Positions 20,126 through 32,194 of a stretch of 64,000 nt of DNA are shown piece by piece. The number at the start of each line of letters is the position of its first letter. The stretch's first letter is position 1. Below the pieces are notes generated by a model. It saw only the letters and a program-made list of their open reading frames with translations, ran no database searches and was not told the origin of the DNA. A program made the translations under genes and the position numbers. The stretch comes from Nigrospora sphaerica. Its lineage: Eukaryota > Ascomycota > Sordariomycetes > Amphisphaeriales > Apiosporaceae. The stretch is taken from positions 2,480,001-2,544,000 of the forward strand of contig JAGVVL010000002.1 of NCBI GenBank assembly GCA_018287875.1, given 5' to 3'.

Positions 20126-23100
20126 ATGGCTATCGACCTCTCGCAGCTTGGCAGTGGGAGCCCTGACTGCCAACTCGCTGCCCTGCGCGCCCTCAAGAAT
20201 GAAGTTGTCGGACATGTACAGAAGAAAGAGCAGTGGGTGCGGGCTGGCGTCCTAGAGCCCATCGTCCGCCTTGTTACCACTGCAAGCCCGGCTCAAGTTA
20301 ATGGCAAGGCAATCGAATATGCCCAGCAGTCGCCGTGCGGACCGCCCAGGCTAAGCGGCGAGGAGGCTGTCAGGCTCCTTGCCCTCCAGCTTCTCGCCAG
20401 CTTCGCCAATGCTGGCCCGGCCTTCCTTGCGCCTCTGGATGCCGCCGGTGTCCTTCCTGCCGTCCTAAGCCGTCTCTGTCTGCAAAGCGAGCGGTCCCAG
20501 ATTGTCCTGGCATCATTACGAGTCCTGGGTGGAATCGCCGACGCTGCCACCTACGCCCCAGCCTCGTCGCCCATCACCGCCAGCTCGCTAGCCGACACCA
20601 TCTTCACGGCCGACCGTCTCGACGCCTTTGCCCGAATACTCGCCCAGGAGGGCCCAGTTAGAGACGTGGCGTCGCAAGTCTCAATACTCACAAAGGTGAT
20701 CAGCATACTTTGCCGGGGAGAACACCACCAGTCTGCCCTCGTCGCATGCGGTGCCCTTGATGCGCTGGCAACTCGGCTTGCCAGCTTTGCCGTGGCCGAA
20801 GGTCATGTCATTCCCTATGCCGAAGAGGATGGCGCCTCGACGGGCCTGGCAAGCTTCATACCAGCACCAGCTCCGCCTGGCGCAAGCATGGCCGACGTGC
20901 TGAGCGCCATTGCCGCAATCATAACAGATTCGCCCTCCCGGGCTTGCCGGCTGCTCTACGCCCCTCCCATTATAGCCGTCTTCCCAAACCTCAACCGCGA
21001 ATGGGGCTCGTCCTCGCGGAGGCCAAGCGAAAGGGTGGAGCTCGCAGGGCTGAGGCCGACAAAACTCAAGGGGTACGAGCCCATGGACTGGTTATTACTG
21101 CCCTATACATCGGCTCAGTTGCGCAGTCAGCCAACACATAATGTGGCCTTTCCGCCGCTGGGTCCGCCCTCGTATAGGGGCAATCTTGACATGAACGGCC
21201 GTACAATCCCGAAATTTGGTGCCAATGGCCCAGGGTGGAACCCGGCCGCAGACGCGTCCGACGGCCACGGCATGAACGACGCAGACGAGCCTGAGAGCCC
21301 CCTGATCCCCTGGCTTATCGGTCAGGTGCGACGCCGCAACGATCACGAGGCTCTTGCAGCCGTCTCCGTGCTCACGTCGCTTTTCAAGAGCGGGTTCGCC
21401 TACAGGGCCCGGGAAACTACATTGTCTCTACTCGTTGTTCCGAAACTCCTGCAGGTACTGGGCGAAGCGGAAGCGAAGGCCAATCGCAGCGACGCCAGCT
21501 CAACCGACCCCGTCACACAATCGGCCTGGAATATCATCGAGCGCACACCAGCCACCTTGGCGCGCCTCGTCACGGATAGCGAACTTCTACAGAAAGCCGC
21601 TTTTGAGGCGGGGGCTGTCAAGTCGATGTGCAGACTTCTTAAGGGGACATACGAGACGCTGCCCCCGTCGACAGAGACCAAGTTCTGGTCTCCGTCTCCC
21701 GAAGCCGGTCATATTTCCATGGACGCGACGCTTGCTTCCAAGCTAGGTGACTCGGGGCAACATCCCCTTTTGGTGCATCGAATCCGCGTGAGGGAGAACT
21801 CATTGCGGGCTCTTGGTGCGCTCGGTACGTTCAAAGAAGATTACCGGAAGGCCATTGTGGACCAAGATATGATCCAGTATATCAAAGAGTCCCTACAACA
21901 ACACCCTAGACGACCAGGACAGTCCAACGACCCGGCCGTAGCGTCGGGAGGTGACGTCGCGACAGCCTCAGAACTGGGCGACAATCCAACATCCGTCATT
22001 GTTGCTGCGTGCTACGCGATACGCATGATCGCCCGCTCGGTGAACTTTCTAAGGACGTCGCTCATGGACAGCGGTGTCGCAATCCCGTTGCACAAGTTGC
22101 TTCGGCACCCGGAGATAGAGGTACAGATTGCTGCGACCGCTGCCGTTTGCAACCTCGTGACCGATTTTAGTCCCATGAGGGAGGTAAGGAAAGTGACGCC
22201 ACGCGAACCGGCCATCCGCTAAGCAGTGAATCAGGTTCTCATAACGGCTGGCATTCTCAAGGTCCTGTGTTCGCACGCTAAATCGCAAAATGCCAGTTTG
22301 CGACTCAACGCGCTTTGGGCTCTCAAGCACCTCGTGCACTCGGCCAGTATCGATCTAAAGAAAGCATGTTTGGAAGAGTTGCAGCCGGGTTGGCTGGTCC
22401 AGCTGATTCGCGACGATAAGGAAGACGAGGCGCTGCACTCGGCTTGGACCAGAAGTGGCCACGAGCAAACGAGCGAGGCGGACGACAAAATGGACATTGA
22501 TGAACAGAGTCGATCGTCCTACATCAAGTCCTGGGGCGAGCGCGTCCCCGCCGAGAGTAGCCTCGTCCGCAAGGCCGACGCAAGGCTGACGGCGTTGCGA
22601 GACGCCGAATGTGATCCGGTCCGAAAAGCAAGGCAAGACGATCTTGCCATCCAGGAGCAAGGCCTCGGCTTTATCCGAAACCTCATCGGCGGGGCCCATT
22701 CAAACAGCAGTGCCGACTCGACCAACGAGACGACGGAAATGATCGACTACCTGTTCAACACACTGGGCCAAGACCACTTCTTCGATATCCTGGTTGGCAA
22801 ACTCCAGGTGAAGGTGCTGCACCCCTTCAGCGGGCGGCGGGGGCCGGCGGGCAGCGAGCCGCGCGTATTATACCCCCAGGCCAAGATCATTGAGGCCGTA
22901 GTTTATATCCTGGTCCACCTTGCTGCTAGCATACCACGACACCGTCAGCTCGTTATCGCCCAGACGGAGCTTCTCAAACAGCTGGTGTCCCTGTTCAACA
23001 GCCAGGACCGCGAGGTTAGAGTGGCACTGTGCCACCTGATAAATAACCTGACGTGGCAAGACGACGTTACAGATGCGTCAGCCTGTTCGCAGCGCGCGGT

Positions 23101-23218
23101 CGAGCTCAAGAAGCTGGGTTTTCTTAGCAAGCTGGAGAGCCTCGGACAAAATGACGACGAGCTCGATGTGCGGGAGCGGGCGAGGTCAGCGTTGTGGCAG
23201 ATGAAGCATGGTCACTAG
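20126..23218 (+). CDS. VID28: VID28/GID5, armadillo-repeat subunit of the GID/CTLH ubiquitin ligase (ARMC8 homologue)
   Basis: Exons are 20126-22183 and 22235-23218, giving 1013 aa. The start is set at MAIDLSQLGSGSP; an in-frame ATG at 20060 would add 22 less typical residues. Armadillo-type helical repeats run throughout, for example EEAVRLLALQLLASFANAGP, VIVAACYAIRMIARSVNFLR with LHKLLRHPEIEVQIAATAA, NASLRLNALWALKHLVHSA, and the C-terminal DREVRVALCHLINNLTW with the ending ERARSALWQMK. This order and length match Vid28/ARMC8. In yeast, Gid5 holds the Gid4 substrate receptor on the GID E3 that degrades gluconeogenic enzymes such as FBP1 (family knowledge). An acidic insert (about residues 755-790, DDKMDIDEQ) interrupts the repeats. 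The 51-nt intron lies between two repeats. Confidence 0.88.
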
Positions 23219-25982
23219 CTCACGGCGCCGCCCCTGTCACCATGGCGCCGGCCGTGGCCAGTTCAGTCCCCGTTGCGTTGCTCAGTCCACCACCGCCCTT
23301 TTAATAACCGCTAATCGTGATGGCCGCCGCGGTGGCCGTAGAGTCGGTAATGAATGCAGTGGACGGGTGGCCCAAAGAGGAAGGGTAGTTCGGCGGCCAC
23401 AGTGGGCCACAGGCTATCAGCGCATATAGAGTACAGTCCAAGCCGATTACAGCCGCTAGACGAAATGTATACATAACATGATACCCAGGCATCGATGCCT
23501 CAGTACGGCCCAGTGCCGGGGTGCGTCATCATGGTACAGGAGCAAGAAGAGCCCCGGTACTGCTAGGTGCCTACTACACGGAGGAGGGCAAAAGTAGGGC
23601 CGGTTCGTTTGTGCGGATAGACTCGGCAATGACGGTGGCCATTTGGAAGCCACAAGACGTCGGACCGGACGGACGCCTTTGGTTTCGGTACTCGGTGGAC
23701 AGCTAGAGTACGAGAAGCGTCGGCCATGGCCAATGGGCACAAGCAACTGGCCGGTTCACGTCATGCAGGGCCGTGACGCAAGACTGATGCGGATTGGGGA
23801 TGCAACAGTGTGGTTCGGCGGTAGCATCCCCGGGCGAGTTTGGTGTATACGGATCCATGCCAACAGGTTTCATGGCTCGCCTGCGCATGCCTACTTCGGT
23901 TATCGGACTGGCAGGCCAGATTTGCCAGTTCTTTTGTAGTCTTCGTTTCCTGAGGTATCAATCGGCGAGGCCGGGAGACGCATGTACGAGTTGGGGGAGG
24001 GGATTCCTGGGCCAGGAGAGGGGACGCAGAGAGGCGACCAACGGCAGTGTCGCATCACGACCCGTGGCGCCCAGCAGGCAGAAAGGGCTAAACCGGTTTG
24101 GAGAATCGGTCGGGGCAATCTGACTAACTCCCCTGCCAGGCTCGCCAGGAGGGCAGCCACGGGGGTTCCGCTGGCTAGCTGAACTTAATCATCTTACGGT
24201 GTCCTCGATGAACCCGGTTCCGAGTGCCGGCGGGGCGGCTGAGGGCCGTTGCGATGCCGTGCCAGGAGCTGCCCGTTACCAGGCAGGATGGACCATGGAC
24301 GCCGCAGTGTTGGCGGCTGAAGCCAGCGATTTCTGCACTGTCGAGGGGCGAGGACCGGACGCTGAAAGCCGGCAGCGGACACGAAGGTCGGGAGGAACCC
24401 TGCTCGCAACGCTTCCCGTGTATACTAAAGTCATACAAAATGCAGGGCTCGTTGCTACACAGTACACGAATCCTTGCCCCTCCGAATGAGGGTAGCCATG
24501 GGGTGTACATGTATGTACGTACAAGCGAAGGTGAGGAAGTGAGTGAGTTGGTGGTGTGGATGGAGGTTCGGTCCCTCCATACCCATCTATGATGGAGCCA
24601 AGTAAAGACATGAAAATTGCTCACCCTGTTGCTATCTAGTGGGTCTATCGAGGAACTAGCTCCCGTTCTCTAGGGATATTTGCTGATCCCCTTATAGCCC
24701 ATAATCCACGGGTCTTGATAATCAGTATCTAGTGCTCTCTCTCTCCCCCCCTGTATCTCCCTGTATCTCTCCCTAGTTCCAGTGGTATCCGGAGTTGGCA
24801 TCTTGAAGCTCGAAGAGCTTTGGCTTCCCAGGGTTGTTCCCGACGGCCGGTCAGGTCACGGACTAGGCAGCTATCACTGTCGTTGACTGGTCCGAGAATG
24901 CCGCCACGTTGGGAAGGGGCCTCTTGCTCCCTCCCTCATCAGTTCCTTCCATCTTCTATACGGATTCCTCTGTGTCCCCACCTTGTCGATCCTGGGATTT
25001 TGTGATTCCCTCCAGCTCTCCTATAGGGCGAAGGACCATTTGGACAGCCGGGCGGGACGAGAGGGGACTAGGTATCCATACTCATCGCTGGAGTTTTGGG
25101 ACGGGGAGATTCCGAAGGAGGGTAATGGCGGGTTATCGTGTCGTGTAAACTCACCTCCATTGTAGAGGCCTGGAGGGCTGTAGGTAATAAATACGTACGG
25201 CCCCGGGACAATCACCACGTGTGACACCACCACAGTTACCCACCCTGCATGGCCGTCCCATCAGTGATGAGCCTCGGCCTGCCACCCAAAACCTACCCAC
25301 CTACCTATTACCTACCTCAAGTACTTTATGTACGTACAACTTGTTGGTGTGTACTGGTCAGCCCCTCCACTCCGACTAACGGAGAAAGACGCCCCCCCCC
25401 CCCCCTAAGAACCCAGTGCCCAAGGCCAAGGTTGCTCCCCTTTCCTCTGCCCCCCCCCCTTCAGCCTGCCTAATGGCGAAAGTCTCGGTGACCGGCTCCG
25501 AATGAGTGGTACTTAAGCTGCTGCGCAGCGCGCTGGTATCCTCGCCTGAACAAAGTGGCTTCCTTTCGGTTTCCTGATTCAGCAGAGAGTGCTGGTGTAC
25601 GAAACGGCCTCCCTTTTCCCCCTCTACCAAATCGATTCCCCAGCGTGAGCAATAAGTCAGGCAGGCACAGCGGCAATAGCGGCCGACAGAGCGTGCCGAG
25701 AGGAGACAAGCCTCGTCTGATCCCAGGTTGGGAGGAAGAGAAAAACTCTGCTGGGCACACCCTGACTTGGAGTTTGCATGGGGAGGCGGAAAGCATCCGT
25801 CACCGTTATCCTCGCCTGGTATCAAGGTGGATTTTAGATCCCATGGTGAAGCGCGCAAGCCCGTGACACACCGTCTGGCCCATCCGTTTTCATCACTGCG
25901 ACGAGCAGGCAAACACGCTTTCGCTCCCCGACAGCCCAAGTACCTGCTAGGTTGGCCTGCCTGCCGACATACTACCTCCCAT

Positions 25983-26012
25983 ACCTTACCTTATTTTACC
26001 TTACCTTACCTC
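25983..26012 (+). repeat. CCTTA pentamer run
   Basis: Imperfect tandem copies of CCTTA (accttaccttattttaccttaccttacc) lie on the plus strand, upstream of the cyclin gene. Confidence 0.7.
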
Positions 26013-26138
26013 CTACCTCACCTTGGTTTGCCTGCCCTGCCCTAAGTGGAAGTAGGCTGGTTGACTGCAAGACTACAACGACCTCTCCGGCTACCCGACT
26101 GCCGTGCCAGCTACCCAATCCATTCCGTACGATCGCTT

Positions 26139-26204
26139 ACACCCACACACACACACACACGCACACACACACGCACACACACATACACACCCAAACACAC
26201 ACGC
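26139..26204 (+). repeat. (CA)n microsatellite, interrupted
   Basis: About 66 bp of CA dinucleotides are interrupted by GC, TA and CC steps. The run lies about 410 bp before the cyclin ATG. Confidence 0.9.
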
Positions 26205-26485
26205 ATACATCCACAGACGCCGCCCACCTACGCCCCCATATACATACCTGACCCATCGCACACTTGCCGGCTGCTACCCACACTCTCTGGCCTCTCCCTC
26301 CCCCCATGACTGACCACCTCGCCAACCGAGTGCACCGTTCCGATATCTAACAAACACCCACGCATCCACAATAACCACAACAACCCACGTATCTACATCC
26401 GCGTCAGTTAACAGGCCGTACGCCCAAACGCCCGCGCATTTCCCACCCCGACGTCTTTTGAGCAGAAGCGGCTTATCTCGGCCGC

Positions 26486-26514
26486 CACGCGCACGCGCAC
26501 GCGCACGCGCACGC
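26486..26514 (+). repeat. (GCGCAC)n hexamer repeat in the cyclin leader
   Basis: About 4.5 copies of a GCGCAC unit lie about 100 bp before the cyclin start codon. It is probably transcribed as 5' UTR. Confidence 0.85.
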
Positions 26515-26611
26515 CCCCTTCTCGACCACGCAACCAAACCAACATCCACACCCGCGCCGTCGACACTGGGAAGCCCTGCGTACCCGAGAGCAGCAGGATG
26601 CTTTGGGGACC

Positions 26612-27869
26612 ATGTTGACCTCGTCTCCCATCGCATCTCCTCGAAGCTTCCACTATGCCCCCAATCGCTCACCCCATCAATCACCACGGGTCACAGCCGC
26701 TTTGCCGCGGCGGCAGTCCAAGCACACCATTCTACACTCACCGTCGCCGTCCCTAAGCGGTTCGTCACGCCCGAAACAATATGTAGGGGTTGATGCGGCC
26801 ACCCAGTACTCACCCATGGAGCCCTTCAATCCTGCTGTGCTCCTGCAGGGCGTGCGTACCGACACATCGCACCCCTCTGCCTCGCCGACGGCGGCGACGG
26901 CGGCGACGGCGATAACTAACCCCGTGACGCGGCCCAACCAGCCCTCGGTTCCTTCGTCGGTTACCCCAACCGCGCCCCCCGAACCCGATATATCACCCAT
27001 CCGACCCGACGGCTCTCGTCCTGTGGCGACGGCGCTGTCGCCCGCCAAGAGGCGCAACTCGGACGAGCTCGTCGCCCCGGTGGGCGACGTCATTGCCGGT
27101 CCCTCGGCTTCTGCCGGCACGCGAAGCCGGCCGAACACGCCAAAACGGTCCCGGCCGTCGCAAACCCCTCCAAAGGTGCTGCCTCTGAAATACGAGCTGT
27201 GCGACGTCGAGGACATGGTGGTCCTGATCTCCAACATGCTCGGTGAGCTCATTGAGACCAATGATGCCATCGCCATGAAAAGCGGCCACTTGACCCGGTT
27301 TCACTCGAGGTAAGATAGAGACGCGGCCCAGCCCTTGCGCAGCCATGCACCCCCTCCGAAACGGACGCGCGAAGAAACTAACAAATATGTGCAGGACGGC
27401 GCCGGGCATCTCGGTTCTCGACTACCTCCACCGGCTTGCGAAGCACGCCACCCTCATACCCCCGTTGCTGCTGTCTATGGTGTACTACATCGACCGCCTC
27501 TGCGCACTATATCCGGATTTCACCATCAATACCCTGACGGTGCACCGCTTCCTGATTACGGCGGCCACCGTGGCAGGCAAGGGTCTGTCGGACTCGTTTT
27601 GGAACAACTCGTTCTACGCACGGGTGGGCGGTGTCAAGGTGGCGGAGTTGAAGCTTCTGGAGCTCGAATTCCTTTACAGAGTGGATTGGAAGATCGTCCC
27701 CAACCCCGAGGTCCTGATCGCATACTACAAGGGGCTAATTGAACGCTGTCCGGGCTACGTGTTGGAGGGGGACGAAGATAATGGGGAGGACTCGGACGAC
27801 GCCATCGATGACAGCGACGAGGTATCAGACCCAGACGGCGACGGGGAAACCGCCATGACACAGCCATAA
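26612..27869 (+). CDS. PHO80: PHO80-type cyclin (PREG-like)
   Basis: Exons are 26612-27309 and 27395-27869, giving 390 aa. The first ~190 residues are Ser/Pro/Thr-rich and disordered, with SP/TP sites. The cyclin fold starts near LPLKYELCDVEDMVVLISNM and continues through HSRTAPGISVLDYLHRL, SMVYYIDRLC, NTLTVHRFLITAATVAGK, DSFWNNSFYARVGG and LLELEFLYRVDWKI. These are diagnostic of Pho80/PCL cyclins (Pfam 'cyclin'). Pho80 with the kinase Pho85 represses phosphate-starvation genes; the Neurospora counterpart is PREG (family knowledge). The choice of Pho80 over another PCL is inference. The C-terminus is acidic (repeated DDSDE). The 85-nt intron has a CTAAC branch site. The leader contains CA and GCGCAC repeats. 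Confidence 0.85.
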
Positions 27870-29219
27870 CGATGGCCGGCCTGCCAGCTAATGAGGCATG
27901 CATTCAATCGGGTGTTTCGGTCCGGAGTTTTACGGCGAACACGGGAGGCATTCATCGGTCAAAGTTTCTGGAACTGGGAGCATAGTCTTTTTTCTTTTTG
28001 GCGTAAGAGCAGACCGGGCATGCGGTGCCGGCGTTGCTTCCTTGCCATCCCCACCAAAGGTGTAGGTAGGCCTTGGTGATTTGAGGGGTGAGCAGACGGG
28101 GACGGAGGGGTTCGTGTGAGCGGTACCACGTGCCGTCCGGGGGAGGCCGCCTGCCCGTCCTTCCTACGTTTGTATGTATTCTGGGGGGCATGCTCGGTTC
28201 CTACCAGCGAAAGCGGGCGTCTCCCGACGTGGAGGCCAACACGTGCAGCATCCATGGATAGCCATCTAGCGATTCAGCAGTGCGTGAACACAACCCACTC
28301 TTCAAGCGTCCAGCGCGTGGCACAGGAGCGACCAGCTAGCTGGAAGAGGCGCTCGGTGAGGGAGGGACAAATGCAAGCGGAGTGTAAGGATTTGGGCATG
28401 CTGATCTCGGGGGGGGAGGGGTTTGGCGAGCAGTCTTATCGCAGCGAGCGACAGGGGGGACGGCGATGGGAGTGGAGCTCATGAGGGGCTTTTGAGTTGG
28501 GAGTCCACCAGGGTGAATACGCCGTGGTGAAAGAGAACCGTGAGCCGTCTTGGGGGCCTTCTAGCTCCAAGGCCGTATGTCTGGGATCTTGCGATTCGCT
28601 ATACTCCAGCGATAGGAAACCCAATTTTTCGAGGGGCCGTGTACCTAACTACCTAGTATCTATATTTGCGGCATGTGCTCGTAGTTAAGTGCTATAGATT
28701 TGTACATGAGTATCTACATGTGTGTAGGCAGACCCAACGTTGGCCCCTGCCGGGCCGAGCCAAGCCAGAAGACTGAAAGTCGTCCATTCCAGGGAGTGTA
28801 TACGGCCTGGGGCTTGACGCCAGTCTTGGGATAGACCTAAGCAGTCGAGGTTGGACGGCTAGATTCTTGTTTTATTAACGGCCGAGATAGAAAAGCTTAC
28901 GATGAGGCGAGTACCGACTGGTAGGGGACCTGAGGTACGTTACAAGCGTCTGTGCCGACGAAGCAGCTGTTTGACTGGGAGGAAAGGCTGTTTTAGGTAA
29001 GGCCCCATCCCTGCCCCACGTACCTCCCATGCTCCTTGCTGCCACTGGTTGATGACTGCATTGCGGCTCCAAACCGCCGACAGACGCTGCCACGTTCCGC
29101 ATCGCCAGCTCACCTCCCCAATCCATCACAGCTTCACTCTGCCATCCTACACCCGGCGGCGCAGCCACCGGACGCATCCCGACCCCCAGCTCGCCTTTTC
29201 CTTGGATGCGCGCAGCCCG
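27870..29219. other. Intergenic region, cyclin to EMC10-like gene
   Basis: No supported gene. GTACCTAACTACC words occur at 28641-28660. The minus-strand frame at 28875-29306 overlaps the EMC10-like signal peptide and looks like a shadow. Confidence 0.4.
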
Positions 29220-29916
29220 ATGAAGTTCTCCAGCCTCTTTTCGGGCCTCGCCGCCGCCGCCCTGGGCGCCCTGCCGGTCACCGTCGCCGCCGCCGCCGCC
29301 ACCCACGAACGCACCGTCGCCATCTACGTACAGCCGATCGCCGCGGCGACGCCGCCGCCGGTGCTTCTGGGCGAGGTGGCGTACGACGCCGATGCCCTCA
29401 CGGGCGAGGTCACGACGTTCGAGTTCCCCGAGCTACCCGAGGGCGCGCGCGCCGTGCGCGTGGGCGTCTACGACGAGAAGGCGGGCGCCTGGGCCTCGGC
29501 GACGTCGGTCGCGTCGGCGTCCAACTTCGCCAAGGGCTACGCGCCGCACCTCGTGCTGACGGTCGCCGGCGCGCACGGCGACGGCCGCGTCGTTGGCGCC
29601 GCCCTGCGCGGCGTGCGCATCGACGCCGGCCAGACGCGCGACTTCGGCCCCCAGGCCGTCGTCCGCGCCGCCGCCCCCGGCCCCCAGGTCGAGCTCAACA
29701 AGCCCGTCGTACTCTCGCCCGAGGGCAAGCTGGCCCCCGAGGAGCAGCCCAAGTCCTTTTTCCAGAAGTACGTCGTCACCCTACCCCCCATTCCCCCCCG
29801 TCGGGGTCCCCCTCCCTGGTACCCATCACTCACGCTTTGGCAGATACTGGTGGGTCATTGCCATCGTCTTCATGCTCTCGTTGTCGGGCGGCGGCGGTGA
29901 CGAGGGGGGCAAGTAG
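29220..29916 (+). CDS. Probable ER membrane protein complex subunit 10 (EMC10-like)
   Basis: Exons are 29220-29767 and 29844-29916, giving 206 aa. A signal peptide covers residues 1 to about 26 (MKFSSLFSGLAAAALGALPV). A ~150-residue luminal beta-rich domain follows, then one transmembrane segment (YWWVIAIVFMLSLS, about 184-197) and a short GGGGDEGGK tail. This type I layout, the PEEQPKSFFQKYWW entry to the membrane and the Gly-rich end resemble fungal EMC10, a luminal/membrane subunit of the EMC insertase (family knowledge). The luminal domain is not decisive by eye; EMC7-type proteins have a similar layout. The coding region is extremely GC-rich. The TM segment is encoded almost entirely by the second exon. 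Confidence 0.6.
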
Positions 29917-31692
29917 TCGTTCCGTATGCAATGCCATGGTTTCCCTAATCCAGTCCGTCCCCGTCGTTTGGGTCGGTGGTTTTGCAGAATCGACGCCCAT
30001 CGTTACGCTATCCCGCTATCACCTGCCATGTTGGGGCTTGAGGCTGCTTCGTGAGCTGGTGCGAACCTTTGTGTGGCCAGTGTGAAGGGGTATTTCGTAT
30101 TGGGATGGAATACCCCTTAGGAGCTCGCATAGAGTTAGGAGGCACGTCCTCGTTCGACCTGTCGTACCCGTGATGTCCAGTTGCCAATCTCATACAGACA
30201 GGGCCAGCAGAGGCTGGGCAACGGCGCCCGGCAGCGTGGGTTGGGTGGTTACAGTGCTCTCTAATCACAATCAATGTCGAGAATTTGTGGCCGTGAGTAT
30301 GAACAAAGTTCGGGTCTCGTGTCTTGGAGCCATGTAGCGGAGCCCATGCTGCTCTTTTGAGAATTAGCTCCTCTTACATAGCCACGTTGCCGTCTCGGTT
30401 CATCCTAAAGCTTCTGTCCCGCGGAGAGTGGAAATGCAATAGATGATGGTCCACGTCATGCGGCTGCTTCGCAGTGAACTCAAGAGACCATGGGGGCCGT
30501 CGCATCACGCCCGTCAGTGCGGATCATTTGCTGGTAGCGGGGCTGCCAGTACAGTTCGGTCTACCAAGTAACTTAGGTGGGCACGGTTTCAGCACTGACA
30601 GGTACGCAATGGCGTCGCAGCCGGTAGAGTTGGGCCTACTGTGGACAGGAGAAGACAAGAGATCGTGGGCAGCAGTAAGGATCCGTGTGTCGTGGATGCA
30701 AGTTGAATGTGAATAGGTGTTCCACTCTCGTCTCGTTCGAAGCGGGGGAGGGGTTCTGTGGTGAACGGATCCCCACAACGCAATACTAACAAAAGCTTGA
30801 GGGCGGGGATGAAGCATTCCTCGGCTCGCCCTGGCCTACTTTCGCTTTTCTCTCCGGAACCCTGCAATTGGCAATCAGTGCATTGGTTCGTGTGTGGTAG
30901 GACTCGACCCCGTGTGATGAATGTTGGCATACTATGCATGTCCCTGTCTGTAGGCGGCTGCTTCGGCATATTACATGTCAAGTACTTTCCTTGCTTATGT
31001 ACCTTACATATTCATGAGCGGTTCCCGTCGCGGACCAAGCACTGGAGCGATTGTACAAGAAGCAAATACGTCCACCGATCCATCGATGGCCTTTTCGTTC
31101 CTTCTTTCTCCTGGATAGTGCTTATGCCAAAATAAACGGCTGCCAGCGGCCAATTCAATTTCATGCTCCCTAACGACGCGTCCGCTTCCATGAGCCCCGG
31201 CCCGGAAGTAGACTAGGCCTGTCCTAACCAGAGCTGCATCCATCGATGTATTTTACCAAACATCCTGATTGCCAATAGGTACCTGCCCGGGATATGACGG
31301 TTGGTTTCTTGCCGAAGTACGTAGGCAAGTACATAAGTAGAAGGTAAAGAGGTATGTACTTAAGTACGTGCAATGCAAGAAGTAGGTACTTCTTCTCGGG
31401 TACCAAAGTGGTGACCACTCACCCTCCAATCCAGCTGCGCCTGCGCCTGCAACCTGCACCTGAAATCTGCACCTTACCCAGCAAGCACCTCCTCTACTAC
31501 CTCTGCTCATCCCGCCGTCCGTCGCAGCTCATCCCACACACAAACGCACACCCACGCACCTCTCCTCAACTCACCGTCTCCGGCAACAAACCTTTTGCTG
31601 TGTTTTGTCTATTTCGTCCCAGATAACCCCCCCCCCCCGGCTATTTGCCCTTCTTTCCCTCTGTTTTCCCTTGCTCCCCGCCAACCGTCACC
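29917..31692. other. Intergenic region, EMC10-like to CHZ1
   Basis: No supported gene. A dense cluster of GTACGTAGG/AAGTACTTAAGTACG words lies at 31275-31400. A poly-C tract at about 31627-31637 and pyrimidine-rich sequence form the likely CHZ1 leader. Confidence 0.4.
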
Positions 31693-32194
31693 ATGTCGAC
31701 CGAGAACGGCACTACTGTCCCCGATGCGACCCAGCACGCCGAGCTCCTTGCCGACACCAAGGGCAAGGGTAAAGGCACCGCCGCCGACGAGGAGCCCGTT
31801 GACCAGTCCATGGACTCGGACAGCGACGATGATGACGAGGTACGTTCCATGAAGCCACCACCCACTCACCCTCCGCTCCGTCGCCAGAACCCTCCGCTGA
31901 CTGACATGCCTTTCCAGCCTACCGAGGGTAAGCCAGCCGCACCACGGCGTCGCCTCGCCCCAATGCCGATGCGCATTGATTAACGCCCCTTGACTCGCAG
32001 ATGCCCCCGAGGAGGACGACGACAACATGGACGAGATCGACATGAACAACATCGTTGAGGGCGGCCGCCGAACCCGCGGCAAGGTTATTGATTGGGCCAA
32101 GGCCGCCGAGCAGGTCCCGGCCGACGACGACGAGGATGACGATGACGACTTCGAGGCCGGCGACGACGATAACAACAAGATGGACGAGGACTAG
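31693..32194 (+). CDS. CHZ1: CHZ1, histone H2A.Z-H2B chaperone
   Basis: Exons are 31693-31839, 31918-31927 and 32001-32194, giving 116 aa. The middle exon is only 10 nt. The protein is almost entirely acidic and disordered (DSDSDDDDE, then PEEDDDNMDEID). The CHZ motif follows: NNIVEGGRRTRGKVIDWAKAAE, in which the basic GGRRTRGK core and IDWAKAAE helix contact H2A.Z-H2B. An acidic tail closes it. Chz1 delivers H2A.Z-H2B for SWR1-dependent exchange (family knowledge). The frame is only continuous if the 10-nt exon (CCTACCGAGG) is included, giving DDDDE-PTE-DAPEE. Length is similar to other filamentous-fungal Chz1 proteins. Confidence 0.92.

Larger units (their letters stand above)
23219..26611. 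other. 3.4 kb gene-poor region with simple repeats
   Basis: I see no gene. It carries poly-C tracts (25391-25406 and near 25450), GTACCTAC-type words (25288-25340), a CCTTA pentamer run (25983-26012), a CA microsatellite (26139-26204) and a GCGCAC hexamer run (26486-26514) in the leader of the cyclin gene. Confidence 0.45.

Noticed and set aside
26139..26204. CRISPR-like or satellite array
   Set aside because: It is a simple interrupted CA microsatellite with no spacers, in a eukaryotic genome.
26677..27276. 199-codon minus-strand frame
   Set aside because: Antisense shadow of the cyclin first exon; no motif and a Gly/Ser/Val-biased composition.
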